A stretch of 64,000 bases of DNA from Chloroflexi bacterium HGW-Chloroflexi-4 (GTDB lineage Bacteria > Chloroflexota > Anaerolineae > Anaerolineales > Anaerolineaceae): the NCBI GenBank assembly GCA_002840715.1, contig PHBW01000009.1:44472-108471 (forward strand), in the 5' to 3' direction. The translations under genes and the position numbers were made by a program. Below the pieces are notes generated by a model. That model was not told the origin of the DNA. It saw only the letters and a list, made by a program, of their open reading frames with translations, and did not search any database. This document shows positions 1 to 8,682 of the stretch, one piece after another. Each line of letters opens with the position of its first letter. Position 1 is the stretch's first letter.

Positions 1-2012
1 GGAAAAGAAAGTTCCCGTTTCATCCAGTCAGCCCCAGTAAGGATCTCTTGGATTCCTTCTATCTTATATTTAACTTCTGGGTTCATCCCCCGCAAATTAA
101 TTGTGTTATGGGACTGGGTGTCATTGTTACCTGTGTTGAAAACAAAAAGTACACCTTTTTCTGCATCTTTACTCATGTATTGCATCATTTCTTTTGACAA
201 GCGGTATTGGTTTCCAAACTGGATCACTTGTCTATGATTTTTATATGCAGAAATCCAATGAGACGCTTCAAGAATTTCAGCTTCATCCCATAGGAGGAGA
301 TTACCGCCTATTCCCAATGATCCACACATGCTCACGTGAAAACGAAATTCAAGTGGGAGCATCCCCCGGTCTGCGTCTGTAACCCAAGATTCCATGGTGA
401 TGGCGGGGAAAATTTGCGAAAAGCCATATTGAATTCTTAGACGATCGATTGCATAAGTATTATCTGACACCCAGATTTGATCTGCATAATTTAGTATCCC
501 TAAATCTGCTCGCCCTCCACCACCTGAACATGATTGCCATATTACTTCTGGGTGTTTAGTTCTTAGGTCGCCCCAAACTTTGTATAAACCCTTGACGTAT
601 CGGACCCATATTTCTCTTTGGTCTCCTGGTGCGGTGTTCCAACCAGGTTCACTCACATTACGATTCATGTCCCATTTGATAAAGGTGATATTGTTTTCAG
701 ACAACAGTTTGTCAATCTTCGTAAAAATATAATCCTGTACATCGGACCTTGCCATGTTCAAGATCATTTGATTCCTGGCAAGGGTTGGTACGCGAGTCGG
801 GTAATGTAAAATCCAATCAGGATGTTTCCGGTAAAGGTCACTATCAGGGTTGACCATCTCCGGTTCAAGCCAAAGTCCAAATTCCATACCCAGACTGTTC
901 ACTTTTTTAATCAAAGGAGTTAGACCGTTTGGAAATTTTTCAGAGTCTGGCCACCAATCCCCTAGACCTGCATTGTCGTTGTTGCGGTTGTGAAACCAGC
1001 CATCATCCACCACAAACAATTCAACACCCATTTTGGCGGCAATTTCTGCAAGTCTTGATTGAGAGGGTTCATTGACATCAAAGAAAGTTGCTTCCCATGA
1101 GTTGTAGAGAACTTTGTGAATTTGATTTTTATGCGGAATTAGTTCATCCCTGATGAAATTGTGAAAGAGGCGGCTTGCTTCACCATAGCCTTTGTCTGAA
1201 AAGCCACAAATTGCATGTGGACTTGAAAAAACCTCACCTTCCTTTAATTGCCAGATAAAATCCCAATCATTAATACCGATACCTATTCGTGTAGTATAAA
1301 AATTGGATACCTCTGCTGTCAGTTTCCAATTTCCGCTCCATGACAATGCACCAAACCACACGTTTCCATTATCTTCAGAACAATTACCATCATCAATCAA
1401 AAACCAAGGGTTATGGTGGTGACTGCTCGTTAGTCGACGGCTCTCGAGAACTTTGACTCCTGGGGTCAAAGGTTCACGAACAAGATTAAATTCATTGTTC
1501 CAGCGCCCAGTTAAGTGAGATAGAAAATAATCTCCACCTCCAGGAAAATGCCAAAGGGCGGAAAAAACTCGTTCAAGGTTTATCGTTTCTTTTCCAAGAT
1601 TTTCCACTTCAACCCAACGCTCGATCATGTCGTATTCTGAATATGTTTGGTAATGAAGATTCACCTTTAAAGGATAATGAATATCTTCCAACGTAATTAT
1701 TAATCCATTATTGCTCGATTTTTCTGACTCAAATTTTAAAACAACATCTCTGACACCATCTTTAAATGTTATTTTCAGACAAGGTTCATGAAAACACATT
1801 CCACCATAAACAGGATACTCTTCCTGTAAAACCTGGGTGGGACCGTTGAACGAAGCCCAACCTTCACTCTCAGGCAGGTCAGGATAGTCTAATTGACTTT
1901 CAAGTCGTTTTCCCCAATAAACATTTTCAAGTATTCCTGCATTATTAATTCCAAAAGCGTATGCACATTGCTTGGTCTCAAGAATCCAATATTGTTGTTT
2001 TTCTTTCATCAT
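1..2012 (-). CDS. GH36 alpha-galactosidase (3' end cut by window edge)
   Basis: Hydrolyses terminal alpha-galactosides such as melibiose or raffinose-type sugars. The reading frame is open from an ATG pair at 2012/2009 to the left edge, about 670 codons, so only a short C-terminal piece is missing. The nucleophile lies in the KWDMNR motif (Asp about 448) and the acid/base in the CSGGGGRADLG...VSDNT block (Asp about 517), both characteristic of GH36. The last visible residues (LTGADWMKRELSF) resemble the usual GH36 C-terminal beta-sandwich end. No signal peptide is seen, so it is probably cytoplasmic and acts on sugars brought in by the neighbouring ABC importer. It is separated from the phosphorylase gene by 734 bases and may have its own promoter. 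Family assignment is firm; exact substrate is inferred. Confidence 0.9.
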   Translation of the reverse strand, partial: MMKEKQQYWILETKQCAYAFGINNAGILENVYWGKRLESQLDYPDLPESEGWASFNGPTQVLQEEYPVYGGMCFHEPCLKITFKDGVRDVVLKFESEKSSNNGLIITLEDIHYPLKVNLHYQTYSEYDMIERWVEVENLGKETINLERVFSALWHFPGGGDYFLSHLTGRWNNEFNLVREPLTPGVKVLESRRLTSSHHHNPWFLIDDGNCSEDNGNVWFGALSWSGNWKLTAEVSNFYTTRIGIGINDWDFIWQLKEGEVFSSPHAICGFSDKGYGEASRLFHNFIRDELIPHKNQIHKVLYNSWEATFFDVNEPSQSRLAEIAAKMGVELFVVDDGWFHNRNNDNAGLGDWWPDSEKFPNGLTPLIKKVNSLGMEFGLWLEPEMVNPDSDLYRKHPDWILHYPTRVPTLARNQMILNMARSDVQDYIFTKIDKLLSENNITFIKWDMNRNVSEPGWNTAPGDQREIWVRYVKGLYKVWGDLRTKHPEVIWQSCSGGGGRADLGILNYADQIWVSDNTYAIDRLRIQYGFSQIFPAITMESWVTDADRGMLPLEFRFHVSMCGSLGIGGNLLLWDEAEILEASHWISAYKNHRQVIQFGNQYRLSKEMMQYMSKDAEKGVLFVFNTGNNDTQSHNTINLRGMNPEVKYKIEGIQEILTGADWMKRELSF

Positions 2013-2746
2013 GAAATCTTTCTTTTCTAAATTGACTAATTGATTAATTAAGCCATACTTTAGCAAAAACTCCTAGTCTAATTAGTATTTTTATTATCGA
2101 TTGTTATTTGCAATTAGGCTAATGACTTATTTTGGGATAACACACGAATCAGTTTTTTTGTTCAGCACTGTGCTGGTAATCCAACCTCCAGATCTTAGGA
2201 TTATTAGCTCAATGCGCATATCTAGAAAAAATGGTTAGAAATGTAAGGAAAAAGTTTAAAACATTCTCTTGCAAGTTTGTACAATTCAGTTGGGAGAAAT
2301 TAACAACATTTCTTTGTGGGGCTTTAAAAAGTAAAAGTTGAATTAAATCGTTGTTCAAAAAGGGCAAAAGTAGTGTGATTGGTATTGGCGCGACACTGGT
2401 GCAGATGTAATGAAAAAATGTGGAGATTATTGAAAAATGGAAAGTAACAGCTATGAAACAACACAATATAAGTTGGTTAATGCCGATATGGATACTATGG
2501 AAACCCTACCCGCCTTCCCATAATTAGCAGGTTCAAGGCTCCCAAGGGTGAATTATTCCCCATTCAGGGGATGATTGATATCTAGCCCCTGGTGTGATGA
2601 GCGCAGCGAACACCGAAGAGTGTCAATAAACGAGAACCTTTTCAGGCTCAAAAAATCGGGTTCATTTTTTTGAAATCAGTCTCTTTTTTGGAGATTGTTC
2701 ATATTAATTTTCAATGTTGTTTTTTGGGCACGGTTTTGAAAAAAAT
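2013..2746. other. Intergenic stretch between phosphorylase and alpha-galactosidase
   Basis: This 734-base AT-rich stretch has no convincing gene. An 85-codon open frame on the minus strand (2209-2466) has a low-complexity hydrophobic composition and no recognisable motif. The sequence AGTCTAATTAGTA at 2075-2087 recurs with one change at 5112-5124 upstream of the GH65 gene, so it may be a shared regulatory site. Presumably it holds the alpha-galactosidase promoter, but I cannot place it with confidence. Confidence 0.5.
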
Positions 2747-5074
2747 TTATGCTAAAACAATTGACTCTCCATTTGAAATTGAGATGAGTTGATTAAAATG
2801 CTTAAACTTCAGTGATTTGCCGCTAATAAGAGAGTAAGTTGTATGTCTTTTAGAAATGTCAATCTTAAGAACACATTTTTGCCAATTTAGTTTAAATTTT
2901 AGTCCATGCCATTGTTCAGGAAGCCTGGGTTGAAATATTAAATTTCCACTTTCGGTTCTTAAACCAGCAAAACCGTTTACCACACACATCCAGGTTCCAG
3001 CCATGTTTGCCATGTGTATTCCAAGTTCGCTATTTTCTTGACAGTTATCCAAATCAAGTCGGGCAGTTTGAATGAAGTACTCATATGCTTTCTCAGGATA
3101 ACCGACCTCATTGGCCATGATGCTGTAAATACACGCAGAGAGTGAAGAGTCATGAACGGTAATTGGTTCATAAAAATCGAAATCTCGTTTTTTCTGTTCC
3201 GGAGTAAATTGATCACTTAATACAAATTCCACTAAAACTGTATCTGCTTGTTTACATACTCTGTGACGGTAGATGTTTAGCATGTGGTGATGCATCTGCA
3301 ATGGATATTCTTCTTTTGTTGTTTTCGCAAAAGGCCAATCTGGCTTCGCTAAAAAACCGTCATCTTGCGGAATGATTCCCAAATTTGGTTCGAAAGGGAG
3401 AAACATATTATCAGCAATTTTTTTCCAATGATTAATTTCATCAGTACATATGTTGATGCTAGTTTGCAATCCCTTTATTATGTTTGGAAACTCGTTTTCA
3501 AGCATATGCCAGATATCAATGGCAAAATTAAGATGTTCACGAGCCATATAGTTTGTATACGCATTATTATCTACCAAGACAGTGTATTCATCCGGTCCGG
3601 TAACACAAGGAATAGAGTACTTCCCCCCTTTGGACGGAGCGAACCAACCAATTTGAGTCCATATTCGAGCTGTTTCAAATAATATTTCCGCGCCCATTTC
3701 AGAAATAAAGGTTTTGTCATTGGTAGCAAAATAGTATTTTCTGATCGCCATGGCAATGTCGGCATTGATATGATATTGCGCTGTTCCAGCAGGATAATAT
3801 GAAGAGCATTCATCCCCATTAATTGTCCGCCATGGATACAATGCTCCACCTGTGTGTGACATTTGTCTGGCTCGATTTCTCGCACCATCCAATGTGAAAT
3901 ACCGATACTCCAGCAAAGATTTGGCAATTTCAGGTGAATGATAGAGAAAGAACGGAACTGCAAATCCCTCGCTATCCCAAAAAGTATGACCAGAATAGCC
4001 TTCACCAGTTAACCCTTTAGCGGCAATGTTTGTTTTTCCGTCTCTGCCAACGGATTGAAGCAAATGAAAAGTGTTAAAGCGAACACCTTGTTGTAAGGCA
4101 TCGTCACCTTCAATTTCCACATCTGCAGATTGCCAGTATCGGCCAAGATAATCACTTTGACTACTAAATAAACTTTGCCAACCAGTCTTTGCAGCAGATT
4201 CAGCAATTTGGTTGGAAAATGCTTGTATTGAATCTTCAGACATATCACGGCTTGTCGTATAGGCGATGTATTTGGTTAGAACAATTTGTTGTTCTGCCTT
4301 CACATTTGTTTTCCAGGATAATCCAGCGGTATCTTTTGAAACGATGGTCTCAGGGTTATTTGGCAACCCTTCAATCACATGTTCTATTGCACAAGCAACA
4401 GCGAGACCCGAAATTTTGCATTTTTGCTGAACTTCAATGCTTTGATTTGAGGCTGAAATATGATTTATCTGCATTCGCAAGTTTAATTTTTCACGACTGA
4501 ATAATGTATTATCCTGATCGGCTAGAATAGTTTCACCTGCAAAAACTCCGGAATAAAGTTTAAGGTCTGCATCTTGTAAGAGGGTAAGACTACATCGAAT
4601 TACATATAAATGAGGGTTTAAAAAACTGACTAAACGTTGAAAAAGAAGGTTTACTGTTTTTCTTTTTGAGGTTTTCCAGCGAATTGATCGTTCCATACAA
4701 CCGGTTTGCATATTTAGAGTTCGGCTATAGGCTTCAATTAATCCAGAAGTCATACTAAAAGGTTCACCGTCGATTTCGATGAGGATTACCTTGGTGTCAG
4801 CAACATTGACCATAAATTGATCGTTTATTGGATTGGCAAAGATAAAATCGGGATAATCAAAAGGATATTCTTCATAAAAACCATTAATATAGGTGCCGTT
4901 CATTTGTGAACCAGAAAAACCTTCTTCAAAACCACCACGGATACCTAAATATCCATTCCCAAGAGAGAAAATCGTTTCATTTAGCTTGTATTCATTTGTC
5001 ATAAAACGATTTTCAGTCACTTGCCAAGGTTCTGCTGGAAAAATCACTTTACCAAACTTCTGATGTTCATTCAT
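2747..5074 (-). CDS. GH65 disaccharide phosphorylase
   Basis: Inverting phosphorolysis of an alpha-linked glucosyl disaccharide (maltose, trehalose, kojibiose or nigerose type) to beta-glucose-1-phosphate. The 775-residue length is normal. The N-terminal beta-sandwich begins with WQVTENRF and LGNGYLGIRGGFEE. The (alpha/alpha)6 barrel has GHTFWDSEGFAVPFF and the catalytic acid in TGPDEYTVLVDNNAYTN (Glu496). The phosphate-site segment RDFDFYEPITVHDSSLS is present. A beta-phosphoglucomutase in the same locus consumes the expected product. The family member type cannot be fixed by eye; the WDSE in place of the more usual WDTE suggests a less common specificity. It follows the permease gene after 152 bases and is probably part of the same transcription unit. 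Confidence 0.92.
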   Translation of the reverse strand: MNEHQKFGKVIFPAEPWQVTENRFMTNEYKLNETIFSLGNGYLGIRGGFEEGFSGSQMNGTYINGFYEEYPFDYPDFIFANPINDQFMVNVADTKVILIEIDGEPFSMTSGLIEAYSRTLNMQTGCMERSIRWKTSKRKTVNLLFQRLVSFLNPHLYVIRCSLTLLQDADLKLYSGVFAGETILADQDNTLFSREKLNLRMQINHISASNQSIEVQQKCKISGLAVACAIEHVIEGLPNNPETIVSKDTAGLSWKTNVKAEQQIVLTKYIAYTTSRDMSEDSIQAFSNQIAESAAKTGWQSLFSSQSDYLGRYWQSADVEIEGDDALQQGVRFNTFHLLQSVGRDGKTNIAAKGLTGEGYSGHTFWDSEGFAVPFFLYHSPEIAKSLLEYRYFTLDGARNRARQMSHTGGALYPWRTINGDECSSYYPAGTAQYHINADIAMAIRKYYFATNDKTFISEMGAEILFETARIWTQIGWFAPSKGGKYSIPCVTGPDEYTVLVDNNAYTNYMAREHLNFAIDIWHMLENEFPNIIKGLQTSINICTDEINHWKKIADNMFLPFEPNLGIIPQDDGFLAKPDWPFAKTTKEEYPLQMHHHMLNIYRHRVCKQADTVLVEFVLSDQFTPEQKKRDFDFYEPITVHDSSLSACIYSIMANEVGYPEKAYEYFIQTARLDLDNCQENSELGIHMANMAGTWMCVVNGFAGLRTESGNLIFQPRLPEQWHGLKFKLNWQKCVLKIDISKRHTTYSLISGKSLKFKHFNQLISISNGESIVLA

Positions 5075-5226
5075 GTCTTGGTTTCCCTTAATTCACGTTT
5101 CGTGTAGAAAAAGTCTAATTAATACAAATAAAAAAGACATCATGAGAGAATCAATCGTTTTTATCTAACGCCAATTAATCCTTTCAAGAACACAAAGGAT
5201 ATTTTCTGGTTATGGATAATTTCTTA

Positions 5227-6189
5227 TTATCCTTTGATGGCTCCTGCCAGCATTCCTCTCACAAAGTAACGTTGCAAAGCAAAAAACACGACCATTGGCA
5301 ACAACATAGAAAGGAAGGCGGCAGCAGTTAACAAGTGCCAACCAGCGCCTAATGAAGTTACCATATTACTGATTTGATAAGTCATCACTGGTTTTGTGCC
5401 GCCCAGAAATACAAGCGCGACAAGCAGATCATTCCATACCCAAAGAAACTGAAAAATTCCAAGAGAAGCGATGGCAGGCATGGATAATGGAATTACTAAA
5501 TTTGTAAAGGTGGTCCAATGAGAGGCTCCATCAAGATAAGCTGCTTCAAAGAGATCTTTCGGTAAACCACCCAGGAAGTTACGCATAAGATAAATTGCAT
5601 ATGGCATGCCAAAGCCGGTATGAAAAAGCCAAACCCCGAGAAAAGTTCCTGTCATACCCGTTTGCGCATACATCTTTAAAACAGGCACAAGCGTCATCTG
5701 TAATGGAACGACTTGAAGCCCGACCAAGATGGCAAATAAAAGGAATCGACCTTTAAAATCGAGCCAGGCGAAAGCATAACCAGCAAATGCAGCAAGAAAA
5801 ATAGGCAGAATCGTTGCCGGTATAGTCACCAAGAGACTATTAACAAAGGCTTGACCCATTCCCCTTGGATTCAATAAATCGGACGCGTTGCATTTCAAAC
5901 TTGATGATTGAGATCCGGATTGACAATCTTCAACATAGGTATTGGTTCCACGGTATCCAACAATTGCGTCGATATAATTGTTGAGTGTGAACTTTGTTGT
6001 TGAGCTGGTTTGTTGGGTGTTTTTGTCTGAAAACGCAGTCCACCAACCGGTTGTGTTGATCAAAGGAAGGGGTCTGAGTGATGTGATGAATAGACCGATG
6101 GTTGGCACTAACCAAACAAACATGGTAAAGATGATGACGAAATGTGTGGGGATTTTATTGAGCATTTTGTTGATTTTAGAGCGTCTCAT
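5227..6189 (-). CDS. Carbohydrate ABC transporter permease (MalG type)
   Basis: Inner-membrane subunit of a CUT1-family sugar importer. The 320 residues contain an N-terminal segment near 14-36, a large extracytoplasmic loop with several Cys (CQSGSQSSSLKCN), and further hydrophobic segments. The cytoplasmic EAA loop that docks the ATPase is clear (FEAAYLDGASHWTTFTNLVIPLSMPAI region). The C-terminus RYFVRGMLAGAIKG is typical of MalG-type subunits. Its start overlaps the stop of the MalF-type gene by 4 bases, so the two are translationally coupled. No ATP-binding subunit is encoded here; CUT1 importers often share an MsmX/UgpC-type ATPase encoded elsewhere. Confidence 0.92.
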   Translation of the reverse strand: MRRSKINKMLNKIPTHFVIIFTMFVWLVPTIGLFITSLRPLPLINTTGWWTAFSDKNTQQTSSTTKFTLNNYIDAIVGYRGTNTYVEDCQSGSQSSSLKCNASDLLNPRGMGQAFVNSLLVTIPATILPIFLAAFAGYAFAWLDFKGRFLLFAILVGLQVVPLQMTLVPVLKMYAQTGMTGTFLGVWLFHTGFGMPYAIYLMRNFLGGLPKDLFEAAYLDGASHWTTFTNLVIPLSMPAIASLGIFQFLWVWNDLLVALVFLGGTKPVMTYQISNMVTSLGAGWHLLTAAAFLSMLLPMVVFFALQRYFVRGMLAGAIKG

Positions 6190-7148
6190 CTCATTGCCTC
6201 CTGTGCCAAGAATCGGCGAATATTCATGTATATGAAAGGTATGATGGCAATAATGAGTACTACTGCAATTGCGGTTCCCCGACCAGTCTGAAAGTTTTTG
6301 TACATTTCATCGTACATACGGTTGGCAATAACTTCTGTGCCAAAATTACCGCCGGTCATGACATAAACAATATCGAAAAGTTTAAGTACGTTGATCACCA
6401 TGGTGGTTATTACAACGATGATGGTAGGTGAAATAATTGGCACCATAACACCCCAAAAGATTTGCCATTCAGAGGCTCCATCCACCCGTGCGGCTTCAAG
6501 AACTTCATCTGGAACAGCCTTAAGCGCTGCCGATAAAATAGTCATACAAAAACCAGTCCACATCCATATGCCAACAATAACCAACATTATCGTGTTGAGG
6601 TTCGTGGTAGATAAAAATGGGACTGGTTTTCCTCCCAACGCAGTAATGATGGCGTTTAACAATCCCACTTGAACTTGCGAAGTTCCCCAATTGTAGACAA
6701 ACTTCCAAATAACCCCTGCGCCAACAAATGAGATGGCCATTGGCATAAAAATAATGGCTTTTGCAAGCGCTTCATATTTGACTCTTTCGGCAAAAATTGC
6801 AAAACCCAATCCTATACCAACAGTACCGCTTACCATAATAAAAATCCACTTTAGAGTATTGCCATATGACGATACCCAAAATGATTGCCAAATTGTGTTG
6901 AAGGAAGTTATATTTAATTCTGCAGTGAGTGCATAACGATAATTTTCAAAAACCCCCCAACAGGGTTGACCCAGGTTGCAGGTTGTTGCTGCGGATGCTG
7001 TGCCGTCTTTATTTAAAAAACTGAGGACAACGGTATTAAGCATTGGATAAACAATAAAAATACTCATGATAATGATGGCAGGCGCCAAATAAAACCAGGG
7101 AATAACTTTTCCTTGTTTCATGACTTGAGGAACATTTGCAGAAGACAT
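6186..7148 (-). CDS. Carbohydrate ABC transporter permease (MalF type)
   Basis: Partner permease of the MalG-type subunit, 320 residues. A first membrane segment lies near 17-39 (WFYLAPAIIIMSIFIVYPML), followed by a periplasmic loop and about five more segments. The EAA loop is intact (LEAARVDGASEWQIFWGVM), indicating a working site for the ATPase. It lies 67 bases after the binding-protein gene, behind a strong intercistronic hairpin that probably lets the binding protein be made in excess. The closest known families are CUT1 sugar permeases; the transported sugar is inferred from the neighbouring GH65 and GH36 genes. Confidence 0.92.
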   Translation of the reverse strand: MSSANVPQVMKQGKVIPWFYLAPAIIIMSIFIVYPMLNTVVLSFLNKDGTASAATTCNLGQPCWGVFENYRYALTAELNITSFNTIWQSFWVSSYGNTLKWIFIMVSGTVGIGLGFAIFAERVKYEALAKAIIFMPMAISFVGAGVIWKFVYNWGTSQVQVGLLNAIITALGGKPVPFLSTTNLNTIMLVIVGIWMWTGFCMTILSAALKAVPDEVLEAARVDGASEWQIFWGVMVPIISPTIIVVITTMVINVLKLFDIVYVMTGGNFGTEVIANRMYDEMYKNFQTGRGTAIAVVLIIAIIPFIYMNIRRFLAQEAMR

Positions 7149-7164
7149 ATCACCTCCAATTTGT

Positions 7165-7197
7165 GTAGAGGTGCTAGTTTTTTTCTAGCACCTCTAC
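7165..7197 (-). other. Intercistronic hairpin between binding-protein and permease genes
   Basis: A perfect 13-base-pair inverted repeat (GTAGAGGTGCTAG and its complement) encloses a 7-base loop. On the transcribed minus strand no T-run follows, so it is not a simple terminator. Such hairpins between binding-protein and permease genes commonly protect the upstream message and set the ratio of the subunits. Confidence 0.75.
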
Positions 7198-7215
7198 ATT
7201 GCATCATGAATCAGT

Positions 7216-8556
7216 TTACTTTAGGCCCTCTATTTGCGCAGTGGCAATTGTGTTGAGAATGGTGTCTAAATCACCGCCATTTACATATTCAGTGATTCCC
7301 TTAAATTCGGCACTGCCAAATCCACCTGGGATGGAATCGCCAATGTCAGGCGTAAAACCAGTTGCATTCGCAAGAATCTGGCCTTTCTTCAATAAGGCAG
7401 CATCAACATAAGCATCAGATCCTGCCGTGTTGGGAGTCAGGTCAAATCCAACTTGTGCCCACATCTCGCCGCCTTTGGCACTGCTCAAGTAGGCAACCAA
7501 TGCTTTCACTGCGGGTTTGTCGCTGAAAGCCATCATCCAGTCAGAACCGCCTTGCAGACCTTTTGCTCCTGGTACACCAAAGAAATCGTAATCGGTACCG
7601 TAGGTAAGATCAGGATAAGTAGCTTTTACTGTTCCACCAGCAAAACCTGATTGTTTGACCATCATTGCTTCAGGTGGATTAGAGAAGACTTTGTTGATGG
7701 CATCGTTGAATCCAACTGAAACTGTACCGGCCGCCCCACCAACGGTATACATTTCACTCATTGCCCATTTGCCATAGATCTCATAGGCAGCTTTTACACC
7801 AGGATCATTGTAAGGGATGGTTCCATCAATGATTCCCATAACATAATCGGGCCCCTGGGTTACAAGTAAAATATCCTGAATGAAGTCGGTTCCGGTCCAG
7901 CCAGTGGCATCACCAGATTCCATCCCCATTGACCAGGGGACTTTACCATCTGCAACCATTTTTTCCACAAGAGCGTCAAGTTCATCCCAAGTGGTTGGAA
8001 TTGCATATCCATCAGTTGTAAAGTTGGCCGGGCTGTACCAAACAAGCGTTTTGGGATCAGCTTTTACAGGAAGACCAAGCCATTTGCTGTCAACTGTTCC
8101 GATGTTTTTCCAGTATTCTGCATAATTATCACCATTGACACCCAAATCGGTCATGGCGATTAATTTGTCTTTGTATTGGCTGAGTTGGGTAACATTCCAA
8201 AATGTTACATCAGGAGGTGTGCCAGCTTGAACGCGGGTGTCAAGAAGCGCTTGATCTCTTGTGGATTCGGGATTAATGACGATTCCACAAGCTTCCACCA
8301 ACGGAGCCAGGATTTTATTGAGATTTTCTTCTTCAACGCCAGACCATTGGTAAAGCATGCTGACGGTATCACCAGCTGCTGCTCCCATGCAATCTATTTC
8401 AGAAGGCATGAGTGCTTCAGTGGCTTCTGCCATCGGAGCTTCGGTGGCTTCTGCCATGGGAGCTTCTGTGGCAACTGGGGCTGCTTTTGCGCAAGAGGCA
8501 AGAAGCATTGTCAAAATGACAATCATGCTGACTACAACAATACTCTTCGTTTTCAT
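7216..8556 (-). CDS. Sugar-binding lipoprotein of ABC importer (UgpB/MalE type)
   Basis: Extracytoplasmic solute-binding protein (COG1653 class) that captures the sugar and delivers it to the two permeases. The signal peptide ends in a lipobox LASC with the lipidated Cys at about 22. A short linker follows with repeated EAPMAEAT units, encoded by near-identical 24-base repeats around 8407-8480. The mature domain carries the usual pattern of this family, including VDGTIPYNDPGVKAAYEIY and a WAQVGFDLTPN C-terminal region. The start has a strong Shine-Dalgarno AAGGAG nine bases upstream. A possible 25-codon leader frame ends at the start codon. The second LacI operator lies about 135 bases upstream. 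Confidence 0.93.
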   Translation of the reverse strand: MKTKSIVVVSMIVILTMLLASCAKAAPVATEAPMAEATEAPMAEATEALMPSEIDCMGAAAGDTVSMLYQWSGVEEENLNKILAPLVEACGIVINPESTRDQALLDTRVQAGTPPDVTFWNVTQLSQYKDKLIAMTDLGVNGDNYAEYWKNIGTVDSKWLGLPVKADPKTLVWYSPANFTTDGYAIPTTWDELDALVEKMVADGKVPWSMGMESGDATGWTGTDFIQDILLVTQGPDYVMGIIDGTIPYNDPGVKAAYEIYGKWAMSEMYTVGGAAGTVSVGFNDAINKVFSNPPEAMMVKQSGFAGGTVKATYPDLTYGTDYDFFGVPGAKGLQGGSDWMMAFSDKPAVKALVAYLSSAKGGEMWAQVGFDLTPNTAGSDAYVDAALLKKGQILANATGFTPDIGDSIPGGFGSAEFKGITEYVNGGDLDTILNTIATAQIEGLK

Positions 8557-8633
8557 TAATTTCTCTCCTTTAAACTTGTTAGTTTCTTGATTGAAAGCTT
8601 TCCAACATTTTTTCCAAAAGTTAATCTGGTCAT
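8556..8633 (-). CDS. Possible 25-codon leader peptide upstream of binding-protein gene
   Basis: A short frame begins at an ATG at 8633, directly preceded by GGAGGTG, which is very complementary to the 16S 3' end. It ends in TAA at 8558-8556, overlapping the ATG of the binding-protein gene (TAATG). The peptide is basic and Lys/Leu rich with no recognisable motif. The spacing between the GGAGG core and this ATG is only about 2 bases, which is short. The frame could be a translated leader that couples to the downstream gene, or the Shine-Dalgarno may act as a ribosome standby site. Low certainty that it is a real gene. Confidence 0.3.
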   Translation of the reverse strand: MTRLTFGKNVGKLSIKKLTSLKERN

Positions 8634-8682
8634 CACCTCCTTCGCGTTATGATTTGACATATGACTTTCTTTTATGATGTGT

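Noticed and set aside
1..2012. Possible pseudogene or frameshift in the alpha-galactosidase
   Set aside because: Manual translation is in one frame at the three blocks I checked (KWDMNR, CSGGGG/VSDNT and the left edge). The gene simply runs out of the window.
2209..2466. 85-codon frame on the minus strand
   Set aside because: Low-complexity composition, no ribosome site and no motif; treated as intergenic.
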